Positions 35,139 through 43,872 of a stretch of DNA of 64,000 nucleotides are shown in pieces; within the stretch, counting starts at the first letter, position 1, and every line of letters begins with the position of its first letter. Source of the stretch: Actinoplanes italicus (lineage in GTDB: Bacteria > Actinomycetota > Actinomycetes > Mycobacteriales > Micromonosporaceae); NCBI RefSeq assembly GCF_003001815.1, contig NZ_PVMZ01000010.1, positions 1 through 64,000 on the forward strand, given 5' to 3'. A program made the position numbers and the translations under genes. The notes under the pieces are model-generated. The model saw nothing but the letters and a program-made list of their open reading frames with translations. It made no database searches and had not been told where the DNA came from.

Positions 35139-37826
35139 ATGGCCACCATGACGTCCCCGCCGGACGCGGCCGGGGAAGTGCCCGCGTTCCACGTACTTTC
35201 CGTGCCGGAAGCGCTCGAGGCCGAGCAGGTCGACCGCCAGCGCGGCCTCGACGAAGCGGAGGTCGTGCGGCGCCGTGAGAAGTTCGGCCCGAACCGGTTC
35301 GCCGAGGCCAAGAAGGAGCCCTGGTGGCGGTCCTTCGTCCGGCAGTACGCCGACCCGATGCAGATCGTCCTGCTCGCGGCCGGCATCGGCAGTCTCTACC
35401 CGTTGAAGCAGTGGGGCACCGGCATCCTGCTGATCGCCCTGACCCTGCTCAACGCGGCACTCGGCCTGCACCAGGAGGGCAAGGCGGCGGCCGCGATCGA
35501 CGCCCTCCAGAAGATGATGATCATCAAGGCGCGGGTACGCCGCGGCGGCACCCTGGTCGAGATCCCGGCCGAGGAGCTGGTGCCGGGCGACGTCGTGCAG
35601 ATGGAGGCCGGTGACGTGGTCCCGGCCGACGGCCGGCTGCTGCGGGCCGCCACGCTGGAGATCGACGAGTCGGCGCTGACCGGCGAGAGCCTGCCGGTGT
35701 CCAAGGACGTGACCGCGGTGGAGTCGGCCGACACCGCGCTGGGCGACCGCTCCGACATGGCGTACATGAACACCAACGTGACCCGCGGCGCGGGCGAGCT
35801 GCTGGTCACCGCGACCGGCATGAGCACCGAGGTCGGCCGGATCTCCGGCATGCTGCAGACCGAGAAGGACGCGGAGACACCGCTCACCCGGCAGCTCAGC
35901 AAGCTCACCAACCAGATCCTGCTGATCGCCGGCATCGCTCTGCTCGCGTCGGTGATCATCAACCTGGCCCGTGGCAACGAGTTCGGCGTGGTGTTCACCG
36001 CGGCCGTCGCGTTCGCGGTCTCGGCCATCCCGACCGGCCTGCCGGCCGTGGTCACGACGATCCTGTCGCTCGGCACACAGATGCTGGCCAAGGCGAACGC
36101 GATCGTGAAACGGCTCCGGTCGACCGAGACGCTCGGCTCCACGTCGGCGATCAACTCCGACAAGACCGGAACGCTGACGCTGAACCAGATGACGGCCGTC
36201 GAGCTGACCATCCCGGGGCGTCGCTACACGATCTCCGGCGGCGGTTACGCGACCGACGGCGTGATCAAGAAGGTGGCCGGCGAGGAGCACGACGTGCCCC
36301 TCGAGGAGTACCTGCTGCCGATGATCCTGGCGTCGGACGCGGTCGTCACCGACGGGCACCTGATCGGCGACCCGACCGAGGGCGCGCTCGTGGTGCTGGC
36401 CGAGAAGGGCGGGCTGGACTCGGTCGCGACCCGCGAACGGTACCCGCGGGTGGCGGAGCTGCCGTTCGACGCCGCGTACAAGCTGATGGCGACGTTCCAC
36501 CGGATGACCGCGGCCGACGGCCGTGAGGTGATCCGCTGCTTCGTCAAGGGCGCACCCGACCAGCTGCTGGCCCGCTGCGACGTCGAGGACCAGTTCGCGG
36601 TCCGCTACCTGGCCGAGAACACCCGGCTCGCCCAGCAGGGTCTGCGGGTGCTGGCCACCGCCCGCCGCGACTTCGAGGTCGCCGACTTCGATCCGCGGGC
36701 GGACCTGCTGACCTTGCTGACAGGTCTCACCCCGCTGGCACTGGTCGGCATCGTGGACCCGCCGCGGCCCCAGGCGCTCAAGGCCATCGAGCAGGCCCAC
36801 TCGGCCGGCATCGAGGTCCGCATGATCACCGGCGACCACGCGGTCACCGCCGCGGCGATCGCCGGCAAGCTGGGCATCCGTGGACGAGCGATCACCGGCG
36901 CCGAGTTCGGCGCGATGAGCGACGAGGAGGCCGAGCGCGAGATCGACGGCATCGGCGTCATCGCCCGGGTCACCCCGGAGCACAAGGTACGCCTCGTCGA
37001 GGTGCTCAAACGCAAGGGCCACATCGTCGCGATGACCGGTGACGGGGTGAACGACGCCCCGGCGCTGAAGAAGGCCGACATCGGCATCGCCATGGGGATC
37101 ACCGGCACCGAGGTCAGCAAAGAGGCCGCCGCGATGATCCTGACCGACGACGACTTCGCCACCATCGTGAAGGCCGTCGAGCTGGGCCGGGCCCTCTACG
37201 CGAACCTGAAGAAGTACATCTTCTTCCAGATGGGCGTGCTGGTCGGCATGATCATCACGTTCCTCGGCGCGAGCATCGCCAACATCGCGGCCGGTGTGCC
37301 GTTCCTGCCGCTGCAGAGTCTGTGGCTGAACTTCACCACCCAGGTGTTCCAGTCCGTCGGGCTCGGCTACGGCAAGGCCGAGGCGGACATCATGGCCCAC
37401 AAGCCGCGCAGGTCCGACGAGCCGCTGCTCAGCCGCGTGGCGCTGGGCTGGCTGGGCTTCGTCGGGCTGGTGATGGGCCTGATCACCCTCGGGGTCATCT
37501 GGTGGGCCGACAACGAGTACGACCTGGACACCGGCCGCACCATGGGCCTGACCGCGTTCTCGATCGCCAACCTGGCCTTCTCCCTGACCGCGCGCAGTGA
37601 GATCCGGTCGGTGTTCAGCCTGGACACCTTCGACGACCGGCGATTCCTGATCACCACCGGGATGTCGGCGGCCGCGATCGTGCTGGCCACCGAGTTCGGG
37701 CTGTTCCAGAAGATCCTGGCCACCACCAGCCTCAGCCTGAACCAGTGGCTGATCTGCCTGGTCGCCGGCGCGTTCGTCATCGTGCCGACGGAGGTCCGCA
37801 AGGCGGTTCTGAGGAGGCGGCGATGA
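35139..37826 (+). CDS. P2-type cation-transporting ATPase with altered ion site
   Basis: An 895-aa P-type ATPase. The phosphorylation motif SDKTGTLTLNQ (Asp341), MITGDHAVTA, and MTGDGVNDAPALKKAD are intact, so it should hydrolyse ATP. It is organised like Ca2+-ATPases: N-terminal VPAFHVLSVPEALEAEQVDR, then PG-D-V actuator elements. The usual calcium ligands are replaced, however. PEGL in helix M4 is PTGL (Thr299), the M5 Glu is Met704 (LVGMII), and the M6 Asp is Gln735 (NFTTQVFQ). Ion specificity is therefore uncertain. It ends 4 bp inside the next gene (ATGA). Confidence 0.88.
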   Translation: MATMTSPPDAAGEVPAFHVLSVPEALEAEQVDRQRGLDEAEVVRRREKFGPNRFAEAKKEPWWRSFVRQYADPMQIVLLAAGIGSLYPLKQWGTGILLIALTLLNAALGLHQEGKAAAAIDALQKMMIIKARVRRGGTLVEIPAEELVPGDVVQMEAGDVVPADGRLLRAATLEIDESALTGESLPVSKDVTAVESADTALGDRSDMAYMNTNVTRGAGELLVTATGMSTEVGRISGMLQTEKDAETPLTRQLSKLTNQILLIAGIALLASVIINLARGNEFGVVFTAAVAFAVSAIPTGLPAVVTTILSLGTQMLAKANAIVKRLRSTETLGSTSAINSDKTGTLTLNQMTAVELTIPGRRYTISGGGYATDGVIKKVAGEEHDVPLEEYLLPMILASDAVVTDGHLIGDPTEGALVVLAEKGGLDSVATRERYPRVAELPFDAAYKLMATFHRMTAADGREVIRCFVKGAPDQLLARCDVEDQFAVRYLAENTRLAQQGLRVLATARRDFEVADFDPRADLLTLLTGLTPLALVGIVDPPRPQALKAIEQAHSAGIEVRMITGDHAVTAAAIAGKLGIRGRAITGAEFGAMSDEEAEREIDGIGVIARVTPEHKVRLVEVLKRKGHIVAMTGDGVNDAPALKKADIGIAMGITGTEVSKEAAAMILTDDDFATIVKAVELGRALYANLKKYIFFQMGVLVGMIITFLGASIANIAAGVPFLPLQSLWLNFTTQVFQSVGLGYGKAEADIMAHKPRRSDEPLLSRVALGWLGFVGLVMGLITLGVIWWADNEYDLDTGRTMGLTAFSIANLAFSLTARSEIRSVFSLDTFDDRRFLITTGMSAAAIVLATEFGLFQKILATTSLSLNQWLICLVAGAFVIVPTEVRKAVLRRRR

Positions 37827-38194
37827 GCTTCCCGGGAATCCTGCAATGGGGTGACGTGGCGATCGGCGCGCTGTCCCGGGCCGCCGAGGCGCTGGCCGAC
37901 CAGAAGGAGCTGGCCGAACGCGGAGCGGCTCGCCGGACCCGGATGGTCGACGCCCTGATCACCGCGATCGCCACCTCCCCGCTGGTGGAGCGGGTGGTCG
38001 AGATCCAGCTCGATCGGGTTCTGGAGCTGCTGGAACGGGAACCGGAGCGGATCCGGGCCCTGGTCCGCGGGCAGCGCGACAACATGGTCGGCGAGGTGGT
38101 CGGGCGGGTCCGCACCGGGGCGGCCGCCGGGGACGACGCGGTGGACCGCCTGACGCTGCGCTGGACCCGGAACGGGACCGAGTCGAAGCCGTGA
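37823..38194 (+). CDS. Small helical protein of the ATPase operon
   Basis: A 123-aa soluble, mostly helical protein of unknown function. It has a conserved-looking middle (SPLVERVVEIQLDRVLELLE) and no signal or metal motif. Its ATG overlaps the ATPase stop and its TGA overlaps the GTG of the RDD gene, so the three are translationally coupled. It may be an accessory of the pump or of the RDD protein. Confidence 0.65.
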   Translation: MSFPGILQWGDVAIGALSRAAEALADQKELAERGAARRTRMVDALITAIATSPLVERVVEIQLDRVLELLEREPERIRALVRGQRDNMVGEVVGRVRTGAAAGDDAVDRLTLRWTRNGTESKP

Positions 38195-38619
38195 ACCCGT
38201 ACGCCGGGCTGGTGAGCCGGTCGGCGGCGTACGTGCTGGACGGTCTGATCGTGGCCCTGCTGGCCGGGGCGGCAGCGCTCACCTTCGCGCTGTTCGCCTC
38301 GGTCCTGGGCGCCGAGGGCCGGGAACTGGCCCGGCTCGTGATCTCGTCGTACGTGGTGGCGGTGCCGACGATGATGGCGGTCTACTGCTTCCTGTTCTGG
38401 GTGCTGGCCGGCCGTACCCCGGGGATGCTGCTGCTCGGCCTGCGGGTGGTGGGCCGGGACGGGCGGCCGCCGCGCTGGTTCGCCGGACTGGTGCGGGCGC
38501 TGCTCCTGGCGTATCTGCCGATTCTCGCCCTGTGGTTGATGGTGGACCGGCGGCATCAGGGCCTGCACGACAAACTGGCCCGCACCTCGGTGATCAGGAC
38601 GCTCACCCCGCGGGGATGA
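38191..38619 (+). CDS. RDD-family membrane protein
   Basis: A 142-aa membrane protein with three helices. The N-terminal YAGLVSRSAAYVLDGLI contains the first (R)...D motif of RDD proteins, and the middle reads LFWVLAGRTPGMLLLGLRVV. The C-terminus ends in DRRHQGLHDKLARTSVI, the classic RDD tail. RDD proteins can be Na+/H+-linked transporters or trafficking factors. It is last in the ATPase operon; GTG start. Confidence 0.85.
   Translation: MNPYAGLVSRSAAYVLDGLIVALLAGAAALTFALFASVLGAEGRELARLVISSYVVAVPTMMAVYCFLFWVLAGRTPGMLLLGLRVVGRDGRPPRWFAGLVRALLLAYLPILALWLMVDRRHQGLHDKLARTSVIRTLTPRG
38603..38619. promoter_or_regulatory. Degenerate palindromic box before ybdK-like gene
   Basis: TCACCC CGCGG GGATGA, one mismatch to the box, overlapping the RDD stop codon. 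Its centre is 18 nt before the ATG at 38629, or 54 nt before the in-frame ATG at 38665. The odd distance makes it the weakest of the listed boxes. Confidence 0.3.
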
Positions 38620-38628
38620 GGCGTCCGC

Positions 38629-39696
38629 ATGGTCCCGGATCGCACCCTTCGATACGTGTTGACGATGGGTGTCGAGGAAGAATTCCTGCTGCTGCATCCG
38701 GACGGGGCGGTCGCACCGGCCGCTCCGGACGTGATGCGCCGCGTCGGTGGAGACGACCGGATCAAACCCGAGTACATGGCCTACCAGCTGGAGACCGCCA
38801 CGCCGGTCTGCACCGGGCTGAGCGAGCTGCGAAGAGAGTTGACCCGCCTCCGCCTGGTCGCCGCCAGGGCTGCCGAGAAGGCCGGGGTCTACCTGGTGGC
38901 GAGCGGATCGGCGCCGTTCCCGGCCGGGCCGCTGGACGCGCTCAGCCCCGACGACCGCTATCGCAAACTCGCGCGACGCTTCCCGGAGGCGGCCGTGGCC
39001 GGCGGCACCTGCGGCTGCCACGTGCACATCGGCATCCCGGACCGGGAGATCGCCGCAGCCGTGCTGACCCGGATCCGGCCCTGGCTTCCCGCCCTGCTCG
39101 CCCTGACCGTGAACTCACCGGTCGCCGGGGCCGGTGACACCGGATGGGCCAGCCACCGGTACCGGATGCAGCTGAGCTGGCCGACCTTCATGCCCCCGGG
39201 CGTCTGGCCCAGTGCCGAGCGGTACGACCGGGAGGTCAGCTCGCTGGTCGCCTCGGGCGGGGCGGTCGACGCCGCCGGCGTCTACTTCCTGGCCCGGTTG
39301 TCGGCGCGCTACCCGACGATCGAGGTCAGGGTCGCTGACACCGGGCTGAGCGTGGACGACACGGTCCTGTTCGCCGGTGTGACGCGGGCGCTGGTCGCGT
39401 CTCTGATCGAGGACATCCGGCAGCGGGCCAAACTGCTGCCGACGCCCGGGCATCTGGTCCGCGAGCAACTGCTCGCGGTGGCCCGGGGCAGTGCGGGGGA
39501 GACCGCCCGGCTGCTCGCGAAGATCACCCCGCACCTCGACGAGGCCGGTGACACCGGCGAGATCTATGCGGGGATCGAACGGCTGCGGCGTGAGGGCACC
39601 GGCGCCGAACGACAGCGGCGGTTCTGGCAACAGTACGGCCCGACCAGCGGATTCGTCGGTGCGCTGGCCGCCGAGACGGTGCCGCTACGCCTCTGA
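38629..39696 (+). CDS. YbdK-type carboxylate-amine ligase (glutamate-cysteine ligase 2 family)
   Basis: A 355-aa ATP-dependent ligase of the GCS2/YbdK family that joins a carboxylate to an amine; for most members the physiological product is unknown. The N-terminal MGVEEEFLLLHPDG is the signature metal/ATP-binding strand. CGCHVHIGIPDREIA carries the active-site residues, and RYPTIEVRVAD is also typical. The ATG at 38629 or 38665 is possible. The gene's 3' end has been duplicated downstream. Confidence 0.82.
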   Translation: MVPDRTLRYVLTMGVEEEFLLLHPDGAVAPAAPDVMRRVGGDDRIKPEYMAYQLETATPVCTGLSELRRELTRLRLVAARAAEKAGVYLVASGSAPFPAGPLDALSPDDRYRKLARRFPEAAVAGGTCGCHVHIGIPDREIAAAVLTRIRPWLPALLALTVNSPVAGAGDTGWASHRYRMQLSWPTFMPPGVWPSAERYDREVSSLVASGGAVDAAGVYFLARLSARYPTIEVRVADTGLSVDDTVLFAGVTRALVASLIEDIRQRAKLLPTPGHLVREQLLAVARGSAGETARLLAKITPHLDEAGDTGEIYAGIERLRREGTGAERQRRFWQQYGPTSGFVGALAAETVPLRL

Positions 39697-39761
39697 GCAC
39701 GGACAGGCGCGCCGGCCGCCGAGACGGTGCCGCCACGCCTCTGAGCACAGACAGGCGCACC
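39666..39761 (+). repeat. 48-bp tandem duplication over the stop codon of the ybdK-like gene
   Basis: GGCCGCCGAGACGGTGCCGC at 39666 recurs at 39714. The two 48-bp units differ at only three or four bases. Unit 1 contains the last codons and TGA of the ligase; unit 2 repeats them as non-coding DNA, including a second TGA. A fragment of a third copy follows. Confidence 0.85.
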
Positions 39762-39795
39762 GGCCACCGTGGCGAGAATGCACGACGGTGGCCGG
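39760..39795. terminator. Bidirectional hairpin terminator
   Basis: CCGGCCACCGT and ACGGTGGCCGG form perfect 11-bp arms around 14 nt. It lies between the convergent ybdK-like gene (ends 39696) and the SHOCT gene (ends 39819). Confidence 0.65.
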
Positions 39796-39818
39796 CGCGG
39801 GTTCGGGGGCTCAGGCGT

Positions 39819-40112
39819 TCAGGACGCCAGGATCCGGGCCTTCTGGTCCTCGAACTCTGCGGCGGTGAGCACGCCCTGGGCCTTCAGCTCACCGAGCTGC
39901 TTGAGCTGTTCCAGCTTCGCGGTCGTGGGGTCCGGCGCCGGTGGGGCGGGTGCACCCGGTTCCGGGCCGGCGTAGTACTGCTGCTCGGCGTACTGCTGCT
40001 CGGCCTGCCGCGACCATCGGCCGGCCTGCCGGCGCGACACGCGATTGGAGACCGCGGTCGCGGTCCCGGCGACCACCGCTGTGCGGGCCATCCCGCGGAG
40101 AAGTCCGGGCAT
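39819..40112 (-). CDS. SHOCT-domain small protein
   Basis: A 97-aa protein. The N-terminus MPGLLRGMARTAVVAGTATA is weakly hydrophobic and may touch the membrane. A Tyr/Gln-rich linker precedes a C-terminal SHOCT motif (KLEQLKQLGELKAQGVLTAA then EFEDQKARIL). It ends a three-gene minus-strand operon after two DUF6325 genes. SHOCT domains act as short adaptor tails; the specific role is unknown. Confidence 0.75.
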   Translation of the reverse strand: MPGLLRGMARTAVVAGTATAVSNRVSRRQAGRWSRQAEQQYAEQQYYAGPEPGAPAPPAPDPTTAKLEQLKQLGELKAQGVLTAAEFEDQKARILAS

Positions 40113-40117
40113 CTCGA

Positions 40118-40561
40118 TCACCTTCCACCGGTGGCTGCGACGGTCTCGGTCTCGTCGAGGGCGGCGATGATCGACTGTACGGGGATCCGCCCGCCGGCCA
40201 CGACATGCGCGCCGTTGCGCCGCAGCTGGATCGCGAGCGGCGCCGCCCACGCGTTCTCGTACACGATGATCACCGCGGCCGCGCCGGGCGTCATCACCTT
40301 GGCGGCCTCCCGCAGGTCGTCACCGCCGAGGATGCCGGAGGCGGCGCCGTGGAACACGCCGAGCCCGGCCAGCTCGATCTCCTTCGCGTCCAGTTCGGTG
40401 ACCGTGCCGTCGTGCTCGTGGCGGATGAAGAGGATGTCGAGCACCCGAATCGTCCCCCGGTCGACCAGGTCCACCAGCAGCGGGAACGCGGTCCCTTTGA
40501 GGGTGCCCTCGGGGAACTCCACGCACAGGTAGTCGACCGGTCCCATCTCCTGCAATTCCAT
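40118..40561 (-). CDS. DUF6325-like protein
   Basis: A 147-aa soluble protein. It opens with GPVDYLCVEFPEGTLKGTAF and goes on with RVLDILFIRHEHDG. The paralogue at 40571 begins GPLELMVLSFPADR and has RVVDALVIRTDSAG, so the two are diverged duplicates. This group carries no functional annotation that I know of. It lies in an operon with its paralogue and a SHOCT protein. Confidence 0.72.
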   Translation of the reverse strand: MELQEMGPVDYLCVEFPEGTLKGTAFPLLVDLVDRGTIRVLDILFIRHEHDGTVTELDAKEIELAGLGVFHGAASGILGGDDLREAAKVMTPGAAAVIIVYENAWAAPLAIQLRRNGAHVVAGGRIPVQSIIAALDETETVAATGGR

Positions 40562-40570
40562 CTGTTCTCC

Positions 40571-40987
40571 CTAGATCGTGGTCGCCATGACCCGGCTGTG
40601 CCAGGGCGCCCCCGGGATGTGGGTGAGGGCCAGGATGCTGCCGCGCTCGGCGGCCACCGGCCCGGCCAGGTCCTGGACCCAGCGATGTTCCAGGAGCACA
40701 GCCAGCGCGTCGGTCTGCGCGTCGACCATCCCCGCCATCTCGTCGATGTCCGACTCGGTGATCAGCCCGCTCGCGAGCCGGAGCATGGCAGCCTCGTCGC
40801 ACAGCCCCGGCAGTTCGCTGAGCTCCACGGCGCACGCGCCTCCGGCCGAGTCCGTGCGGATCACCAGCGCGTCGACGACGCGCATCTTGTCCGCGGTGAT
40901 CAGCCAGGCCAGCGTCGCTCGGACGCCCTCACCCAGCCGATCCGCGGGAAACGACAACACCATCAGTTCCAGCGGCCCCAGTGCCAT
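40571..40987 (-). CDS. DUF6325-like protein, first gene of operon
   Basis: A 138-aa protein of the same family as the next gene. I start it at ATG 40987 because GPLELMVLSFPADRLGEGVR aligns with the N-terminus of the paralogue; the longer frame crosses the promoter. No Shine-Dalgarno sequence precedes the ATG, so the mRNA may be leaderless. One palindromic box is centred 43 nt and another 73 nt upstream. Confidence 0.72.
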   Translation of the reverse strand: MALGPLELMVLSFPADRLGEGVRATLAWLITADKMRVVDALVIRTDSAGGACAVELSELPGLCDEAAMLRLASGLITESDIDEMAGMVDAQTDALAVLLEHRWVQDLAGPVAAERGSILALTHIPGAPWHSRVMATTI

Positions 40988-41021
40988 GTGACCAGCGTGC
41001 TTGCCGGCTCGGGGCGGAACG

Positions 41022-41038
41022 TCATCCGCCGCGGATGA
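41022..41038. promoter_or_regulatory. Palindromic box 2 (TCATCC-N5-GGATGA), exact
   Basis: TCATCC GCCGC GGATGA in the divergent promoter between a DUF6325 gene (ATG 40987) and a membrane protein (ATG 41129). The centre is 43 nt from 40987. Confidence 0.75.
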
Positions 41039-41051
41039 AAGTGCCCGGGGT

Positions 41052-41068
41052 TCATCCGTGCCGGATGA
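41052..41068. promoter_or_regulatory. Palindromic box 3 (TCATCC-N5-GGATGA), exact
   Basis: TCATCC GTGCC GGATGA, 30 bp (about three helical turns) from box 2, on the same face of the DNA. The centre is 69 nt before the ATG at 41129, which has a GAGGAGGAG site. Confidence 0.75.
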
Positions 41069-41128
41069 GGCTGCCACCCGCCGGTTCCGGGAGCGTCGGG
41101 ACGTCGGACCGGCCCGCGAGGAGGAGCG

Positions 41129-42544
41129 ATGACCAGCACGTCACCCACCACATCCGCCGTCGGCGGGGTGGAGGACACCGCGTCACCGGTGGGCGCGACA
41201 GCCGTACCGGAGGAGAATGTGGAGCTGGAGCGGCTGCGAGCGGAAGTCGCCGCGTTGCGTGACCAGCTGGAGACCCGGCGCCCGAGGCGGTTTCCCACCA
41301 CCGCGTTCCGGGGCGTCCTGGCCGCGATACTCGCCGCGGTGGCCGCGTTCGCCCTGGTGACGAGCGTGGTCGGGCTGTGGGCGGCGCGGACCACCCTGAA
41401 CACCGACCGGTGGGTGGCGACCGTCGCGCCGCTGCCGCAGGACCCGCGGGTGAACGCGGCCGTGGCGCAGTACGCGACCACCGAGGTGTTCCGGGTGCTC
41501 GACGTCGAGCAGCGGCTGCGGGCCGTGCTGCCGGAGCAGGCGGCGTTCGCGGCCGGGCCGATCGCCGGCCAGCTGCGCGAACAGGTCCGCGCCACGGTCG
41601 TGAAGATCATGGACAGCGACCGTTTCCAGGCGATCTGGGTGGAGGTCAACCGGCGTCTGCACCAGCGGCTGCTGGCCGTGGTCGAGGGCACCAGCGCCGT
41701 GATCACCGCGAGTGAGGACCGTATCCAGATCGACCTGCTGCCCCTGATCAACCAGGTGCTGCGGGAGCTCAGCGACCAGCTGCCGACACTGTTCGGCAAG
41801 CAGGTCTCGCTGCCCGACCTGAGCAGCGGCGCGATCCCGGAGAACCTGCGGCTGCGGGTCGAGGAGGCGGTCGGAGTCTCACTGCCGGCGAACTTCGCGC
41901 AGTTCACGGTCTACGACTCCGGTCAGCTGTGGGAGGCGCAGCAGGCGGTCGCCGCGGCCAAACGCAACCTGCTGCTGTTCGCCGGTGGCACTATCCTTCT
42001 GCTGATCGCGGCGTTCGCGGTGTCGCCCCGGCGGCGGCGTACGGCCGTCCAGTTCGGGTTGTGGCTGGTGGTGGCGTCGGTGGCGATCACCGCGCTGCTG
42101 CGGGCGGTGCGCGGTCAGATCCTCGCCGAGGTGCCGGCCGGCACCTATCGCGACGGCGTCGACGCGGCCATGACCACGGTGTTCAGCCTGCTCCGTGAGC
42201 GCGGCGTGCAGCTGATCTGGATCGGTGCGCTGATCGCGGTGCTGGCCTACCTGGCCGGGCCGGGGCGGTTCCCGGTGTGGCTGCGCGGCGGCGTGCGGCG
42301 CGGTGCGGTGGTGGGCTGGCGGTGGACCCGCGACGCGGCGGGCCGGGCGCCGGACTTCATCGCCCGGTACCTCGACCCGGTCCGCGTCGCCGGCGTCGTC
42401 GTCGCCGCGGTCCTGGCCCTGATCCTGTCCTCGTGGACGTCCCTGCTGGTCGTGGCGGTGCTGCTGGCCGTGTACGAGATCGCGGTGACGCTGATCGCGC
42501 GGCGTCAGGTGGAGACCGACACCGCTGCCACGAAGGCGGCGTGA
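41129..42544 (+). CDS. Multi-pass membrane protein of unknown function
   Basis: A 471-aa integral membrane protein. A short coiled coil (ENVELERLRAEVAALRDQLE) precedes the first helix (about 65-87). A long extracytoplasmic region of about 190 residues follows, then helices at about 287-305, 312-330, 355-375 and 415-450. No catalytic motif is seen. It may be a stress-response membrane protein or sensor. A GAGGAGGAG site marks the ATG. The last 40 bp overlap the convergent DUF2252 gene. Confidence 0.75.
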   Translation: MTSTSPTTSAVGGVEDTASPVGATAVPEENVELERLRAEVAALRDQLETRRPRRFPTTAFRGVLAAILAAVAAFALVTSVVGLWAARTTLNTDRWVATVAPLPQDPRVNAAVAQYATTEVFRVLDVEQRLRAVLPEQAAFAAGPIAGQLREQVRATVVKIMDSDRFQAIWVEVNRRLHQRLLAVVEGTSAVITASEDRIQIDLLPLINQVLRELSDQLPTLFGKQVSLPDLSSGAIPENLRLRVEEAVGVSLPANFAQFTVYDSGQLWEAQQAVAAAKRNLLLFAGGTILLLIAAFAVSPRRRRTAVQFGLWLVVASVAITALLRAVRGQILAEVPAGTYRDGVDAAMTTVFSLLRERGVQLIWIGALIAVLAYLAGPGRFPVWLRGGVRRGAVVGWRWTRDAAGRAPDFIARYLDPVRVAGVVVAAVLALILSSWTSLLVVAVLLAVYEIAVTLIARRQVETDTAATKAA

Positions 42545-43872
42545 TCGGCCTCGGTCCGGTCGGCGTAGGCCTCGGCGAACGGGACCAGCGCCTTCTCGAA
42601 CCGATCGGAGCCACCCAGATAGGCGGCGATCGCGATGCGGTCGCCGCCTCGGGCGTGTGCCCGGGCCAGCGTCCAGCCGCACAGCCTGCCGTACGCCAGC
42701 AGCCCACCCGGGTCCATCGTGGCGACGTCGGCGCCGCCCTTCCAGTCGCGCAGCTGGCGCACGTAGAAGTCACGGACCTGGCCGTCGATCCCGGCGACGG
42801 TGTGCCAGCCGAGGAAGATGTCGCTGGCGGCCTGCAGGATCCGCTGCCCGGAGACCACCCGGCGGCCCTCACTGTCCCAGTCCGGGACGTGCTGCGCGCC
42901 GGTGCGGCCGTCGAGCACCGACGGCCCGGCCTCCTTGACCTGCAGCAGCAGCGGGTCGCGCTCGTCACGGCCGGTCATCAGCACCACCCAGCAGCGGGTG
43001 CCTACACTGCCGACGCCCACCACCTTGCGGGCCATGTCGACGAACTCGAACGCGTCGAACAGCCGCCGCCGGTCGTCGGCGAGGCTGTCGCGGTACCCGG
43101 CGAGCAGTTCCAGGATCTGGGCCTCGAGCTGCTTGCGGGCCACGCCCGGCAGCAGGTCGGAGATCGGCACCAGCAGCGGCGGGTCGGCGGCCAGCCGCCG
43201 CCGTCCGTCGGCCAGGACGGTCAGTTTCTGATACGCCTGCAGGCTGTCGCGGCCGCGGGCCTTGGCACCGGCCGCGTCGATCCGCTTGCCCTGCCGGGCG
43301 CCGAGACGCTGCCGGACCTCCTCGACGTCGGCGCGGGCGTACCAGACGTCCAGCTCCCGCATCGCTGCGAACTCCCGCATCGCCGTCCGGTAGGTCTCGG
43401 CGGCGGCGAGCACCACGGCGGCCCGGTCCCGGCGCTTGAACCCGTTCTCCCGGCCGGCCAGGGCCAGGCTGGCGACCAGCCGTTTGACGTCCCATTCGAA
43501 CGGTCCGGGGTACGACTCGTCGAAGTCGTTGAGGTCGAACACGAGCCGGCGTTCCGGTGAGGCGTAGAGGCCGAAGTTGAGCAGGTGCGCGTCCCCGCAG
43601 AGACGGCTGATCAGCCCGGTCGAGGGCGCGGCCGCCAGATCCCGGGTCATCGTCGCGGCGGCGGCGCGGTAGAACGCGAACGGCGACACGGCCATCCGCT
43701 CGTGCCGGATCGGCAGCAGCTCCGGTACCCGATCCCGCTCCTGATCGAGGAGCACCGCGGCCGGGTCGAACCGGTCCGCGGCGGGGGTGAACCCGGCGTG
43801 CGCGCCGAGCGGGACCCGCTCCCGGGCCGTTTTCCCGGCCGCGGCGCGCGCGGCCGGGTCACGGCTGGTCAC
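42505..43872 (-). CDS. DUF2252-family protein (kinase-like fold)
   Basis: A 455-aa cytoplasmic protein. FYRAAAATMTRDLAAAPSTG and LISRLCGDAHLLNFGLYASP, then VFDLNDFDESYPGPFEWDVK, are the DUF2252 signature. GDAH and NDFDE look like the catalytic and metal sites of aminoglycoside-phosphotransferase-like folds. It is the last gene of a minus-strand operon (DUF7144, AI-2E, DUF1269, DUF2252), with a 4-bp overlap to the DUF1269 gene. Confidence 0.82.
   Translation of the reverse strand: MTSRDPAARAAAGKTARERVPLGAHAGFTPAADRFDPAAVLLDQERDRVPELLPIRHERMAVSPFAFYRAAAATMTRDLAAAPSTGLISRLCGDAHLLNFGLYASPERRLVFDLNDFDESYPGPFEWDVKRLVASLALAGRENGFKRRDRAAVVLAAAETYRTAMREFAAMRELDVWYARADVEEVRQRLGARQGKRIDAAGAKARGRDSLQAYQKLTVLADGRRRLAADPPLLVPISDLLPGVARKQLEAQILELLAGYRDSLADDRRRLFDAFEFVDMARKVVGVGSVGTRCWVVLMTGRDERDPLLLQVKEAGPSVLDGRTGAQHVPDWDSEGRRVVSGQRILQAASDIFLGWHTVAGIDGQVRDFYVRQLRDWKGGADVATMDPGGLLAYGRLCGWTLARAHARGGDRIAIAAYLGGSDRFEKALVPFAEAYADRTEADHAAFVAAVSVST

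Noticed and set aside
35043..37400. A 785-codon minus-strand frame
   Set aside because: It is antisense to the P-type ATPase and is a His/Gln/Arg-rich shadow.
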